Of a stretch of DNA of 64,000 nt, positions 18,194-28,848 are shown piece after piece (positions within the stretch are counted from its first letter, which is position 1; every line of letters begins with the position of its first letter). The stretch is taken from positions 1,652,838 through 1,716,837 of the forward strand of contig NZ_BBRA01000001.1 in NCBI RefSeq assembly GCF_000975035.1, written 5' to 3'. The translations under genes were made by a program, and so were the position numbers. The notes under the pieces are model-generated. The model ran no database searches, had not been told where the DNA came from, and was given only the letters and a program-made list of their open reading frames with translations. Source of the stretch: Demequina flava (GTDB lineage: Bacteria > Actinomycetota > Actinomycetes > Actinomycetales > Demequinaceae).

Positions 18194-18865
18194 ATGGACC
18201 GTTCTCCGTGGTGGCTGCCTCACCCGTTGGCGCGTGCGGGGCGAGATCTTGCGCGCTGCCTCGTGCCCGTCGAGTGCGCTGGCTGTGGCGCCTTCGACGA
18301 GCGAATCTGCGACGAGTGCGCCGCCCCATGGTGGGAGGCGCCGTTGCGGTGCGAAGAGGACGCGCCGCGCTTGATGGTCGACAACGGGGCCCTGCTTCCG
18401 GTGTGGGCGATCGTGCCGCTGACAGGCGAGCAACACGAGGCGGTTGCCGCGTGGAAGGACGGCGGGCGGCGCGATCTCGACGCCTTCTTCGCCGATGCTA
18501 TGGGCCGCCAAGCGCGCACCCTTGGGCTCGACCGTGTCGCGGTGGTTCCGGTGCCGTCGCGGCCAGGATCGGTGCGTCGGCGCGGGGCTGACCTGACAGG
18601 CCGGCTCGCGACTGCGGCTGCGCGTGCGGGCGGAATGCCGATGGTGCGTGCGCTCACGGTGGGCCGGGGTGAGTCGCGAGGCGCGTCTGCTAGGCAGCGT
18701 TGGCGTTCCACGCAGGGCGCCGTCCAGGTGCGTCGCTCACCGGCCCACGACGTCATATTGGTCGACGACGTGATCACGACGGGAGCGACACTCGCGGCGT
18801 GTGTCTTGGCTCTACGCGAACGCCACGTGCGGGTGGTGGGGGCGTTGGTGTTGGCATGTGCCTAA
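18194..18865 (+). CDS. ComF family phosphoribosyltransferase-like protein
   Basis: The 223-residue protein starts at ATG 18194; a TTG at 18176 would add six residues. The N-terminal CAGC...CDEC pair (residues about 30-45) forms the zinc-ribbon typical of ComF. The C-terminal half is a type I phosphoribosyltransferase fold with the PRPP loop VILVDDVITTGATLAA (about 190-205). ComF is needed for DNA uptake in naturally competent bacteria, but homologues are common in species where competence is unproven. The gene follows lpqB in many actinomycetes. No other competence gene (comEA, comEC) is visible here. Confidence 0.85.
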   Translation: MDRSPWWLPHPLARAGRDLARCLVPVECAGCGAFDERICDECAAPWWEAPLRCEEDAPRLMVDNGALLPVWAIVPLTGEQHEAVAAWKDGGRRDLDAFFADAMGRQARTLGLDRVAVVPVPSRPGSVRRRGADLTGRLATAAARAGGMPMVRALTVGRGESRGASARQRWRSTQGAVQVRRSPAHDVILVDDVITTGATLAACVLALRERHVRVVGALVLACA

Positions 18866-18892
18866 GGTCCTCGCGCGATCACTCATCGCGGG

Positions 18893-19042
18893 CTAGGGTG
18901 GGAGCAGTCGGCACGACAACGTGCCGCACCTTCGAGTCAGGGAGGTGATGCCTGCAGGCGCGGAAGGCGCCGCCGCGAGATCACCCCAGGCTGGGCGGAG
19001 ACAGACCCCCCAGCCCACATTGCACTGCGAAGGAGCTTCATC
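18893..19042 (+). promoter_or_regulatory. Structured 5' leader of the hibernation factor gene
   Basis: About 150 bases separate a TAGGGT box (18893-18898) from the hpf start. They hold a perfect 7-bp hairpin with ACAA loop (18909-18926) and a 7-bp inverted repeat GGCTGGG/CCCAGCC (18989-18995/19009-19015). An AAGGAG ribosome site follows. A regulatory leader is plausible but not a recognised riboswitch class. Confidence 0.3.
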
Positions 19043-19720
19043 ATGGACATCGCCGTTGTCGGACGCCACACTAAGGTCTCTGAAGAATTGCGCACGACCA
19101 TCTTCGAACGTATGGAGAAGGTCGAAGAAATGGCCCCCCGCATGAACCGTGCTGAAGTCCACGTCGTCCATGAGCGCAATCCGCACCTGTCTGGCAACCG
19201 TGAACGCGTCGAGATCACGCTCCACGGACCCGGCGGAATTCTGCGTGCAGAGGCCGACGCTGACGATCGCATGATTGCCCTCGAGCGCGCACAGGTGCGC
19301 ATCCTCGAGCAACTGCGCAAGCGCCGTGAGCGCCACTCCAAGCGTCACAACCACAAGCCCTCGCTTCACGAAGTCGTGTCGTCGGACCTCGCCAGCTTGG
19401 AGTCCGCGCCGTCGGCTCCTGAACCCGACCCTCTGGAGTCTGTCCAGGAGTGGGAGGGTGCACCCGAGGGCCACACCCGCGAAGTGGCAATCGACGACAC
19501 CCCCATCGTGATCCGTTCAAAGACTCACTCCGGGGCGCCCATGTCGGTGTCCGACGCGATCGATCAGATGGAATTGGTCGGCCACGACTTCTACCTCTTC
19601 CACGACGAGGAGTCTGACCTCCCGTCCGCCGTCTACCGCCGCCGCGGTTGGACCTACGGCGTCATCCACCTCGAAACCGATTCTGCTGCCGCGCCCGTGC
19701 TCGACAGCGCTCAGGTCTAG
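19043..19720 (+). CDS. hpf: Ribosome hibernation promoting factor, long form
   Basis: The factor binds 30S subunits and pairs them into inactive 100S ribosomes during stress or stationary phase. At 225 residues it is the long form. An N-terminal S30AE domain (about 1-105) begins DIAVVGRHTKVSEELR. An acidic linker follows, and then a C-terminal dimerisation domain (about 165-222) with PMSVSDAIDQMELVGHDFYLF, a well conserved block. A strong AAGGAG site precedes ATG 19043. It stands alone between comF and secA, with its own leader and a strong terminator, so it is probably regulated separately. Confidence 0.92.
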   Translation: MDIAVVGRHTKVSEELRTTIFERMEKVEEMAPRMNRAEVHVVHERNPHLSGNRERVEITLHGPGGILRAEADADDRMIALERAQVRILEQLRKRRERHSKRHNHKPSLHEVVSSDLASLESAPSAPEPDPLESVQEWEGAPEGHTREVAIDDTPIVIRSKTHSGAPMSVSDAIDQMELVGHDFYLFHDEESDLPSAVYRRRGWTYGVIHLETDSAAAPVLDSAQV

Positions 19721-19727
19721 CAACCCC

Positions 19728-19761
19728 GGCCGCACGCCGGAGCCATCGCCGGCGTGCGGCC
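19728..19761 (+). terminator. Rho-independent-type terminator after hpf
   Basis: A perfect 13-bp GC-rich stem (19728-19740/19749-19761) with an 8-base loop starts 8 bases after the hpf stop. Only a short T-run follows, which is usual for high-GC actinomycetes. Confidence 0.75.
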
Positions 19762-19861
19762 CGCGGGGGCCTTTGCGCCCTCAGCGAGACGCGGATAGCC
19801 GGGCTGGCTCTAGCGCCTACGATGGGATGCGGATCTGACTGAAGACTTGAGGAGTCATTAC

Positions 19862-22675
<2,814 letters not shown>

Positions 22676-22678
22676 CGC

Positions 22679-23053
22679 CTAGAGGACGTCGATGGCGGTG
22701 GTGAGCCACCGCTGGTGCACCACTTCAAGGCGCATCGCGACCGCACGGCTTCGTCCGGCGACGTCCACCACGAGCGCGACCTCTGCGGCGCCATTGCTGA
22801 CCCGTTCCACGCGGGCGCGGCGAACGTGGGCGGTGACCGGCGGCCGGCCGGCTCGACGGGTGAGCGAACGCTGGCGTTCAAGTCTCCGGCGCAGCTGAGG
22901 CTCAAGCCAGCGATTGACTGCCGACAGTTCGGATCCGCCCAGGACTGACTCTGTGACGGCCTTGGCGACCGTGCACGCGAGCGCTGCCGGGTTGCCTAGA
23001 TTGCGCGCAGGTGTGCGGACGTACGGCGTCGCGGTGACGGGGACTGCGCTCAT
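22679..23053 (-). CDS. Rv3235-family protein
   Basis: This 124-residue protein resembles the small Rv3235-like family located beside secA in actinomycetes. The start ATG 23053 overlaps the upstream LysM gene stop (ATGA) and has AAGGAG at suitable distance. Residues 25-124 alternate basic helices with short strands (ARVERVSNGAAEVALVVDV). There is no signal peptide and no catalytic motif. Function is unknown. It is convergent with secA, with only 3 bases between stops, and probably cotranscribed with the LysM protein. Confidence 0.65.
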   Translation of the reverse strand: MSAVPVTATPYVRTPARNLGNPAALACTVAKAVTESVLGGSELSAVNRWLEPQLRRRLERQRSLTRRAGRPPVTAHVRRARVERVSNGAAEVALVVDVAGRSRAVAMRLEVVHQRWLTTAIDVL

Positions 23054-23778
23054 GACTGCCACTCCTTCGGGATGGTGAGTTCGGTGCCTGCGTGGATGAG
23101 GTCAGGGTTCTTTCCCACCGCGTCTTTGTTGGCTGCGTGAAGATCCGGCCACGATTGGGCGATCTGGGCAGGCGTGGCGTCTTGTGGAAGCGCCTGCGCC
23201 GTGATGTCCCACAGGGTGTCGCCTGTCTCGACTGTGACGGTCTCGTCGGTTGTCGGCGCGGGCGACTCGGTGGGTGCTGTGTCGGGCGCGCCCGATGTCG
23301 AGGCGGGGATTGTGTGAGGGGATTCGCGTCGCGAGTCAGCGCCCGCATCCGTCTGCGGACCCGTCTCAACCTGCGTGCTCGCCACGGGCGTCGATAGCCA
23401 GCCGGCCGATGCTGGGTCTGCCTCCGTCGTAGCCATCGCTGGGGCGGCTGCTGTTCCCGCGACGGCCGCGCCAAGCGCTGTGGCCACGATGCGTCGCCAC
23501 AGCGGCGGTGCCCACCGTGACCCCAGTCCGCGTGCGCGGGCCGAGCCGGCTCGCAGTGCCATCGAGACCGCGGACCATGTCAGCGACGATCCGACCGCGA
23601 CCCCTGTGGCGCACGCGGCAAGCAGGACGACGTCGCTCAGCGTCGGCTGCTCAGTGGAGATGGCGTGCCAGAGGTGCAATGCGGCCCACGCCAGCGCGGT
23701 GGTGAGTGCTGGGACTGACAAGACGGCCATTGCGGCACATATTCGGACTGGCCAGGCTTGCGATATTTGAGGATTCAT
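23050..23778 (-). CDS. LysM domain membrane protein
   Basis: The 242-residue protein has two hydrophobic segments in the N-terminal 60 residues (about 12-35 and 45-65). A basic region and a third hydrophobic stretch lie near 95-115. A long Pro/Ser/Thr/Ala-rich linker then leads to a C-terminal LysM domain (about 180-240, VETGDTLWDITAQALP...). LysM binds peptidoglycan or other N-acetylglucosamine polymers, so the protein probably tethers something at the wall. No enzymatic domain is seen. The start has a weak AGAAAGA site. It heads a two-gene minus-strand unit with the Rv3235-like gene. Confidence 0.8.
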   Translation of the reverse strand: MNPQISQAWPVRICAAMAVLSVPALTTALAWAALHLWHAISTEQPTLSDVVLLAACATGVAVGSSLTWSAVSMALRAGSARARGLGSRWAPPLWRRIVATALGAAVAGTAAAPAMATTEADPASAGWLSTPVASTQVETGPQTDAGADSRRESPHTIPASTSGAPDTAPTESPAPTTDETVTVETGDTLWDITAQALPQDATPAQIAQSWPDLHAANKDAVGKNPDLIHAGTELTIPKEWQS

Positions 23779-23887
23779 AGCGTTCTTCTTTCTGCTTTGA
23801 TGCTGTTTGATGACACTAGATCTATACGAATGTTCCCCCGCTGTCCAAAGATGGGCGCGCTTCTGTGGACAGCGCTAGCGTGTGCGC

Positions 23888-24403
23888 ATGCGATGGGAGC
23901 AGCTATTTGCCGACCTCGAGTCTCAGGCGCGAGCCAGTGAAACCGAGCAATGGCGGGGTGAGGTGCGCGACCGGGCACGCGCCGCGCGAGCGGAGGTCAC
24001 GTTCGGGTCGCGCCTGTTGGCGACCGTCGGGTCACCCGTCACCGTCATGTGCAGTGACGGTGAACGGATCAGCGGTGTGCTCCTGGACGCGGCGTCCCAG
24101 TGGATGCTGGTTTCAGCAGAGGGCGGGCGGGAGCACGTGATTCCCGTGGCCGCTGTCGACATGTGTCGCGGGCTTGCCGCGCAGGCCGCGCACGCAGGCA
24201 TTGTTGACCGCAGGCTGACGTTCGCGAGTGCGTTGCGTGGAATCGCGCGGGACCGATCGCGAGTGCAGGTGTCGGTGCGCTCGGGGGTGGTTCAGGGGGT
24301 GCTGGCGGGCGTTGGCCAGGACGTGTGCGAGGTGCGCAGCGACGACGGTGAACTCGTGAGTATCCCGCTGTCGTCGATTCAGCGCTGCACGACGGTGGGG
24401 TGA
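23888..24403 (+). CDS. Conserved hypothetical protein (two beta-rich halves)
   Basis: The protein has 171 residues from ATG 23888; a GTG two codons earlier is possible. TAGCGT at 23876-23881 lies 6 bases before the ATG, fitting leaderless expression. The N-terminal helix (MRWEQLFADLE) is followed by two similar strand-rich halves: SPVTVMCSDGERISGVLLDA and, later, SRVQVSVRSGVVQGVLAGVG. Each resembles a small barrel, so an internal duplication is likely. Proteins of this design are common between secA and the HTH gene in Micrococcales; I do not recognise a named family. It converges with the HTH gene across 3 bases. Confidence 0.6.
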   Translation: MRWEQLFADLESQARASETEQWRGEVRDRARAARAEVTFGSRLLATVGSPVTVMCSDGERISGVLLDAASQWMLVSAEGGREHVIPVAAVDMCRGLAAQAAHAGIVDRRLTFASALRGIARDRSRVQVSVRSGVVQGVLAGVGQDVCEVRSDDGELVSIPLSSIQRCTTVG

Positions 24404-24406
24404 GGC

Positions 24407-24613
24407 TCAGGCTTCCTCGTGGGCCTTGGCCTTGGAAGCATCGTATTGACGCTGGATGTACGACTCGAGTTCGGCCGCTTCGATGCGCCAAATACCGCGG
24501 CCGCCGACCTGAATTGCCGGAAGGTCGCCGCTACGCACCAGGGAGTAGGCCTGCTGCGAGGAGATGTTGAGAATCTCCTGAACGTCTTCGAGCTTCAAGA
24601 ACCGTGGTGACAT
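24407..24613 (-). CDS. Small helix-turn-helix DNA-binding protein (excisionase/BldC-like)
   Basis: The 68-residue protein consists almost entirely of a MerR-like winged HTH of the excisionase type: FLKLEDVQEILNISSQQAYSLVRSG, split here as helix-turn-helix, then the wing GRGIWRIEAAELESYI. The C-terminus is a charged tail. Stand-alone proteins of this size occur in most actinomycetes; BldC of Streptomyces has this fold and binds cooperatively to direct repeats. No phage genes are nearby, so a chromosomal regulator is more likely than an excisionase. It diverges from the CpaB/CpaE-like pair. Confidence 0.8.
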   Translation of the reverse strand: MSPRFLKLEDVQEILNISSQQAYSLVRSGDLPAIQVGGRGIWRIEAAELESYIQRQYDASKAKAHEEA

Positions 24614-24726
24614 GTCGTCATTGTCGCACGCAGATGTGACGTCTTGCCCTTATCCACAGGGGGTTGTCGTGCTTTGCGATGCGGTGCATGCTAGCGATGC
24701 GCACACGCAATACACAGGGGGCAATG

Positions 24727-25344
24727 ATGGCTGACGACCATGCCGTGGCGGGACGGCTCAAGAGACCAAGTTGGTCGGATCCGCGCTTGTTGGTCGGCTT
24801 ATTGCTGATCGCCATCGCGGTTGTCGCCGTCGGTCTCACGGTGAAGGCCACGGATGACTCCGTCTCGTATTACGCCGCGCGCGACACGCTCACGCCGGGC
24901 ACAGTGCTGAGCGAGAGTTCCGTCGACGTGGCCCAAGGCCGTGTACCTGGCGAAGCGTACGTCGCCGTTGAGGGGTCTGAGCCGTGGGGGATGGTGGTCT
25001 CGCGCACCGTCGCGGCGGGGGAGCTGGTCCCACACGGCGCTCTTGTGGAGGCGGCCGATGCTGACGTGCGCCCCATTGCTGTCGTCACGGGAGTGCCGTT
25101 GGCCGAGGGCATCGAACCAGGATCGATTGTGGACGTCTGGGTGAGCAAGGAGAGCGACGACGAGCGCGCGACTGTCGTGATCGCCGAGGGCCTGACTGTC
25201 GCCGCGGTCGACCGCGGAGATGGGGCGTTTGCCACGAGGGAAGACACCGTCCATGTGGCGGTTCCCACCGCGGATGTGGGCGCCTTCCTAGGCGCCGTTT
25301 CTGGGGGCGGCACGATCGCCGTCGTTGGCTTGGGGAGTCGCTGA
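24727..25344 (+). CDS. SAF-domain protein, CpaB/RcpC-like
   Basis: The 205-residue protein has a cytoplasmic N-terminus, one membrane helix (about residues 17-38) and an extracytoplasmic SAF domain (about 45-115, beginning YYAARDTLTPGTVL). Beta-rich sequence follows. CpaB/RcpC proteins with this layout guide Flp pilus assembly in Tad systems. Here the only Tad-like partner is the CpaE-like ATPase that follows one base after the stop; no CpaF, TadB/C or Flp pilin is present. The start was set at ATG 24727 because AGGGGG is 5 bases upstream; ATG 24724 is equally in frame. Confidence 0.7.
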   Translation: MADDHAVAGRLKRPSWSDPRLLVGLLLIAIAVVAVGLTVKATDDSVSYYAARDTLTPGTVLSESSVDVAQGRVPGEAYVAVEGSEPWGMVVSRTVAAGELVPHGALVEAADADVRPIAVVTGVPLAEGIEPGSIVDVWVSKESDDERATVVIAEGLTVAAVDRGDGAFATREDTVHVAVPTADVGAFLGAVSGGGTIAVVGLGSR

Positions 25345-25345
25345 C

Positions 25346-26590
25346 ATGGCCGCGACCGCTGTCCTGATGGCCGTGCGGACGCGCGCAGAGACGGCACTTG
25401 CCGCCGCGATTGATGCGCACCCGGGGTTGGCGGTGGCCGCACGGTGCGCAGACTTGGCAGAAGCCGCCGCTGCCGCCGAGGCGGGTGTGGGTGCGCTGGT
25501 GTTGATCTCCGAGCAGCCACATCTGACGCGCGACGTGGTGGCAGACCTTCGTCACTGGGTGAGCATTGTCGGCATCGCCGAGTCACCAGATGCGGCGGCG
25601 CGTCTGCGCCTCCTGGGAGTGACCGACGTCATCACCACTCCCGAGCCATCTGCATGCGCGTCACACCTCGCTGCAGTGGCGTCCGCCGCTCCGCCGATCC
25701 CGCCAGCACGGGAGGTGTCGGTAGCAGATGGCGCTCAGCCCACACGCGGCCGGGTCCTGACCGTGTGGGGCCCCACCGGCGCACCAGGCCGCACCACGGT
25801 CGCCTTGAACCTGGCCGCGGCACTCGCGCACCGCGGCCACTCCACAGTCGTCATCGATGCCGACACGTATGGAGGTGCCATCTCGCAGGCCTGCGGGCTC
25901 CTCGACGAGGCACCCGGACTCGCGGGGCTTGCGAGGGCGGCGCGCTCGGGAGCAGTGAGCGATGCCGACGTGTATGCGCATGCAACCCCGATCGCACCGA
26001 ACCTCCAGGCGCTCACAGGCATAAGCCGGCCGCAGAGGTGGCATGAACTTCCGGCCGCTGCGCTCGACGTGGTCTGGGAGGCGGCGGGCCGATGCTTCGA
26101 TTGGGTCGTGATCGATGCTGGGTTTGGAATCGAGCACGATGAAGAGCTGACGTATGACACGCATGCTCCTCAGCGCAATGGTGCAACCTTGAGCGCGTTG
26201 GTAGCTGCGGACCGCGTTGTGGCAGTGGGGACAGCGGAGCCGCTTGGCGTGCAGCGCCTCATCCACGGACTGGAGATGCTCGAGTCCCACAACGCGGATC
26301 CCATGGTCGTCATGAATCGCGTTCGTGCGGATGTCGCGGGACCCCAGCCGCAACAAGCGCTCGCGGATGCGTTGACACGGTTCGCTGGCGTTGACCGGGC
26401 GTGGATGCTTCCGTGGGACGCCAAAGCGGCTGATTCCGCCACGTTGGCCGGGCAACTGGTGAGAGAGCTCTCGCCGCGCTCGCGTCTAGCAAAGGCCTTC
26501 GACGCTCTCGCGAGCGCGGTCGAGACAGAAGTGACTACACCGCCGTCGGCGCGCACACCCGCCGCTGATGCCTCTGTGCTGACACACTGA
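25346..26590 (+). CDS. CpaE/TadZ-like P-loop ATPase
   Basis: The 414-residue protein has two parts. Residues 1-120 form a receiver-like alpha/beta domain without the phosphorylation signature. From about residue 135 there is a ParA/MinD-type ATPase with deviant Walker A GPTGAPGRTT (about 142-151), where the usual Lys before GKT is missing, and Walker A-prime VIDADTYGG. This arrangement is that of CpaE/TadZ, which position Tad pili at the pole. The lack of other pilus genes leaves its real role open; polar or division-site positioning is inference. It follows the SAF protein with a 1-base gap and precedes a DUF6912 gene. Confidence 0.7.
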   Translation: MAATAVLMAVRTRAETALAAAIDAHPGLAVAARCADLAEAAAAAEAGVGALVLISEQPHLTRDVVADLRHWVSIVGIAESPDAAARLRLLGVTDVITTPEPSACASHLAAVASAAPPIPPAREVSVADGAQPTRGRVLTVWGPTGAPGRTTVALNLAAALAHRGHSTVVIDADTYGGAISQACGLLDEAPGLAGLARAARSGAVSDADVYAHATPIAPNLQALTGISRPQRWHELPAAALDVVWEAAGRCFDWVVIDAGFGIEHDEELTYDTHAPQRNGATLSALVAADRVVAVGTAEPLGVQRLIHGLEMLESHNADPMVVMNRVRADVAGPQPQQALADALTRFAGVDRAWMLPWDAKAADSATLAGQLVRELSPRSRLAKAFDALASAVETEVTTPPSARTPAADASVLTH

Positions 26591-26594
26591 AGTC

Positions 26595-27035
26595 ATGCGC
26601 GTGTACATCCCAGCCTCGTTCGACGATCTCGACGGTTGCCTCCGCGGCGACCTGACCGCCGAGCGCGCGTATGCAGTCACGGGGAGGTTGCTCGAAATCT
26701 CCTCGCTGGCTGATGAAGAAGAACTCGCGGAGCAGGTGCGCGACGAAGCGGCGTACGCCTCACTGCAGGACAACCTCGCCCCAGTTCGCGTCGTCCTGGT
26801 CGCCGACTGCTCGCGGGCAGAGGTCCGTGAACTGTCGGGAGATCACCCCGCTGCCGTGTCTGTCACCGGAAAGATTGCTTCCGAAGACGTCGTGTGCGCG
26901 TTTGTTGACGAACTTGCTGCTGCAGAGGATGCGGCGGCGGCACTCGGCGGCAATGAGGTTGCGGCTGAGTCTTTGGCGCAGCGCGACGTCCTGTGGTGGG
27001 ACGTCAGCGAGTTCGCCGCTATTCCGCGCCCGTAG
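26595..27035 (+). CDS. DUF6912 family protein
   Basis: This acidic 146-residue protein begins MRVYIPASFDDLDG, a typical opening of the DUF6912 family, and continues with helices rich in Glu and Ala (SSLADEEELAEQVRDEAAY). It looks cytoplasmic and soluble. No function is known. The start lies 4 bases after the CpaE-like stop, so it is probably the last gene of that operon. Its 3' end overlaps the convergent hisN gene by 17 bases. Confidence 0.7.
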   Translation: MRVYIPASFDDLDGCLRGDLTAERAYAVTGRLLEISSLADEEELAEQVRDEAAYASLQDNLAPVRVVLVADCSRAEVRELSGDHPAAVSVTGKIASEDVVCAFVDELAAAEDAAAALGGNEVAAESLAQRDVLWWDVSEFAAIPRP

Positions 27036-27816
27036 TCAGCGCGCGCAAGGCCTCGGAGTGCAGGTGCCCATTCGAGGCAATCGCATCGCCACCGAACGGC
27101 CCTGGCTCGCCGGCGAGCGAAGTGAATACTCCGCCGGCTTCGGTCACGATGGGCACAAGAGCGGCCATATCGTGCAGCGCAAGTTCAGGCTCGCAGGCTA
27201 GGTCCACCGCTCCCTCAGCCACCATCATGTAGCTCCAGAAGTCTCCAAAGGCGCGCGTGCGCCACAGTGATCGCGTCAGGTCCACGAACGCCGGCAACAG
27301 GCCGCGTTCTTCCCAGCCGCTGAGGGACGAGTACGACAGCGACGCCTGTTCAAGCTTGTTCACGGAGGACACGTGAAGCCGTGTGGCCTCGCGGGTGTTG
27401 AATCCAAGCCATGCTCCGTCGCCTTGCGCCGCGAACCAGCGTCGTTGCAGGGCAGGCGCACTCACGACGCCGACCACGGGCTCCCCATCGACGACGAGAG
27501 CGATCAACGTGGCCCACACAGGAACGTTGCGAATATAATTCTTGGTGCCGTCGATCGGATCCACGACCCACTGTCGCCGAGCGTCACCCACGCTGCCGTA
27601 CTCCTCGCCAAGCACAGCATCGGCCGGACGTTCCTCCGCCAACATGTCACGAACGAGCCGTTCCGCCGCGCGATCAATCGCGGTGACGGGAGTGTCGTCT
27701 GGCTTGGTCTCGACCGTGAGGTTCTCCGACCCGAAGTTCCTGAGCGTGAGGGAGTCGACGGCGGCGGCGATGGTGAGCGCGAGCGCGAGGTCGTCGGCGT
27801 AAAGACTGGAAGTCAT
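27019..27816 (-). CDS. hisN: Histidinol-phosphatase, inositol-monophosphatase type
   Basis: The 265-residue member of the inositol monophosphatase superfamily shows the metal-binding motifs GEEYGS (about residue 70) and WVVDPIDGTKNY (about 84-95). A C-terminal WD-type site reads CEPELALHDMAALVPIV. In actinomycetes this subgroup next to aroA and rsgA is annotated HisN, the phosphatase that converts histidinol-phosphate to histidinol. Substrate cannot be proven from sequence. TAGCCT on its strand (27823-27828) sits 6 bases before ATG 27816, so a leaderless transcript starting inside the rsgA end is likely, in addition to read-through from doxX-aroA-rsgA. Confidence 0.82.
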   Translation of the reverse strand: MTSSLYADDLALALTIAAAVDSLTLRNFGSENLTVETKPDDTPVTAIDRAAERLVRDMLAEERPADAVLGEEYGSVGDARRQWVVDPIDGTKNYIRNVPVWATLIALVVDGEPVVGVVSAPALQRRWFAAQGDGAWLGFNTREATRLHVSSVNKLEQASLSYSSLSGWEERGLLPAFVDLTRSLWRTRAFGDFWSYMMVAEGAVDLACEPELALHDMAALVPIVTEAGGVFTSLAGEPGPFGGDAIASNGHLHSEALRALTTGAE

Positions 27817-27825
27817 GGGGCCAGG

Positions 27826-28848
27826 CTAGTAGGTGGCGTCGGCCTCGGCTCGCGTTGCGAGCAAGCGCCGAATCGACTCGACTCGCGCGCGTTGAGCGTC
27901 GGTGTGTGCCCATGCATCCAGTTCACAGCCCGCTTCTGGGGACTCATGTGTGCACCCACGAGGACAACGCTCGGCTGCGGCCTCCGCAACATCCGGGAAC
28001 GCCGCGATGAAGTGATCGGGATCGACGTGGGCCAGCCCGAAGGTCCGCACACCCGGTGTGTCGATGATGCGCCCGCCGTCGGGCAGGTCGAGTGCAATGG
28101 CCGACGTGGAGGTGTGCCGTCCACGCCCGGTGACGTCGTTCACGTGGCCAATGGCGCGATGGGCATCGGGAACCAGAGCATTGACGAGGGTCGACTTGCC
28201 GACGCCGGAGTACCCCACGAGCACGCTTTCGCGGTCGACCAGCAGGTCACGCAGCGGGCCGATGCCGTCGATACGTTGGGTGCCCTCGGGCTCCGTGTGC
28301 ATCGTGGTCACCAGGACCGTAACTCCGAGCGGTTCGTACGCCGCACGCAGTTCGTCTGCGGATCCGAGGTCGCCCTTGGTGAGAATCAGGATGGCGTCCA
28401 TGCCCGCGTCGAGAGCCGCGACGAGGCAGCGGTCCACCATGCGCGGATTGGGGGCGGGATCCGCCAAAGCTGTGACGATGCCGAGCTGGTGCGCATTGGC
28501 GACAACGACGCGCTCGGTGGGGTCGGTGTCATCGGCGGTGCGGCGTAGCTCGGTGGTGCGGGGGCTGCGCCTGACGATCCGCGCGAGCGTGCCGTCGGCC
28601 CCGGTGACATCCCCCACGAGGGCGACCCGGTCGCCCACGACGAGCCCGCGTCGTCCTAGCTCACGAGCTTTGACGGCGGTGACGGGAGTCTCGTCGTCAA
28701 GGACGGTCGAGAAGCGGCCGCGGTCGACGCCGACGACGGTGCCGGGGATCGCGTCCTCGTGCTTGGGCCGGCGCTTGGATCGCGGGCGCGAACCCTTGCC
28801 CGGCCGCACCTTGGCGTCGGATTCGTCGTAGCGGCTCCAGTCGCTCAC
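27826..28848 (-). CDS. rsgA: Ribosome small-subunit-dependent GTPase A
   Basis: RsgA is a late 30S assembly GTPase. The 340-residue form starting at GTG 28848 overlaps the aroA stop (GTGA). The circularly permuted GTPase order is visible: G4-type TKGD (about 158-161) comes first, then G1 GYSGVGKST (about 212-220), then G3 DTPGVR. An OB-fold precedes it and a C-terminal zinc motif CPRGCTHESPEAGC follows. The N-terminal tail is Arg/Lys-rich. It forms the tight group doxX-aroA-rsgA-hisN on the minus strand. Confidence 0.92.
   Translation of the reverse strand: MSDWSRYDESDAKVRPGKGSRPRSKRRPKHEDAIPGTVVGVDRGRFSTVLDDETPVTAVKARELGRRGLVVGDRVALVGDVTGADGTLARIVRRSPRTTELRRTADDTDPTERVVVANAHQLGIVTALADPAPNPRMVDRCLVAALDAGMDAILILTKGDLGSADELRAAYEPLGVTVLVTTMHTEPEGTQRIDGIGPLRDLLVDRESVLVGYSGVGKSTLVNALVPDAHRAIGHVNDVTGRGRHTSTSAIALDLPDGGRIIDTPGVRTFGLAHVDPDHFIAAFPDVAEAAAERCPRGCTHESPEAGCELDAWAHTDAQRARVESIRRLLATRAEADATY

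Noticed and set aside
24407..24613. Prophage excisionase
   Set aside because: The fold fits, but no integrase, attachment repeats or phage genes are near; a chromosomal BldC-like regulator is more likely.
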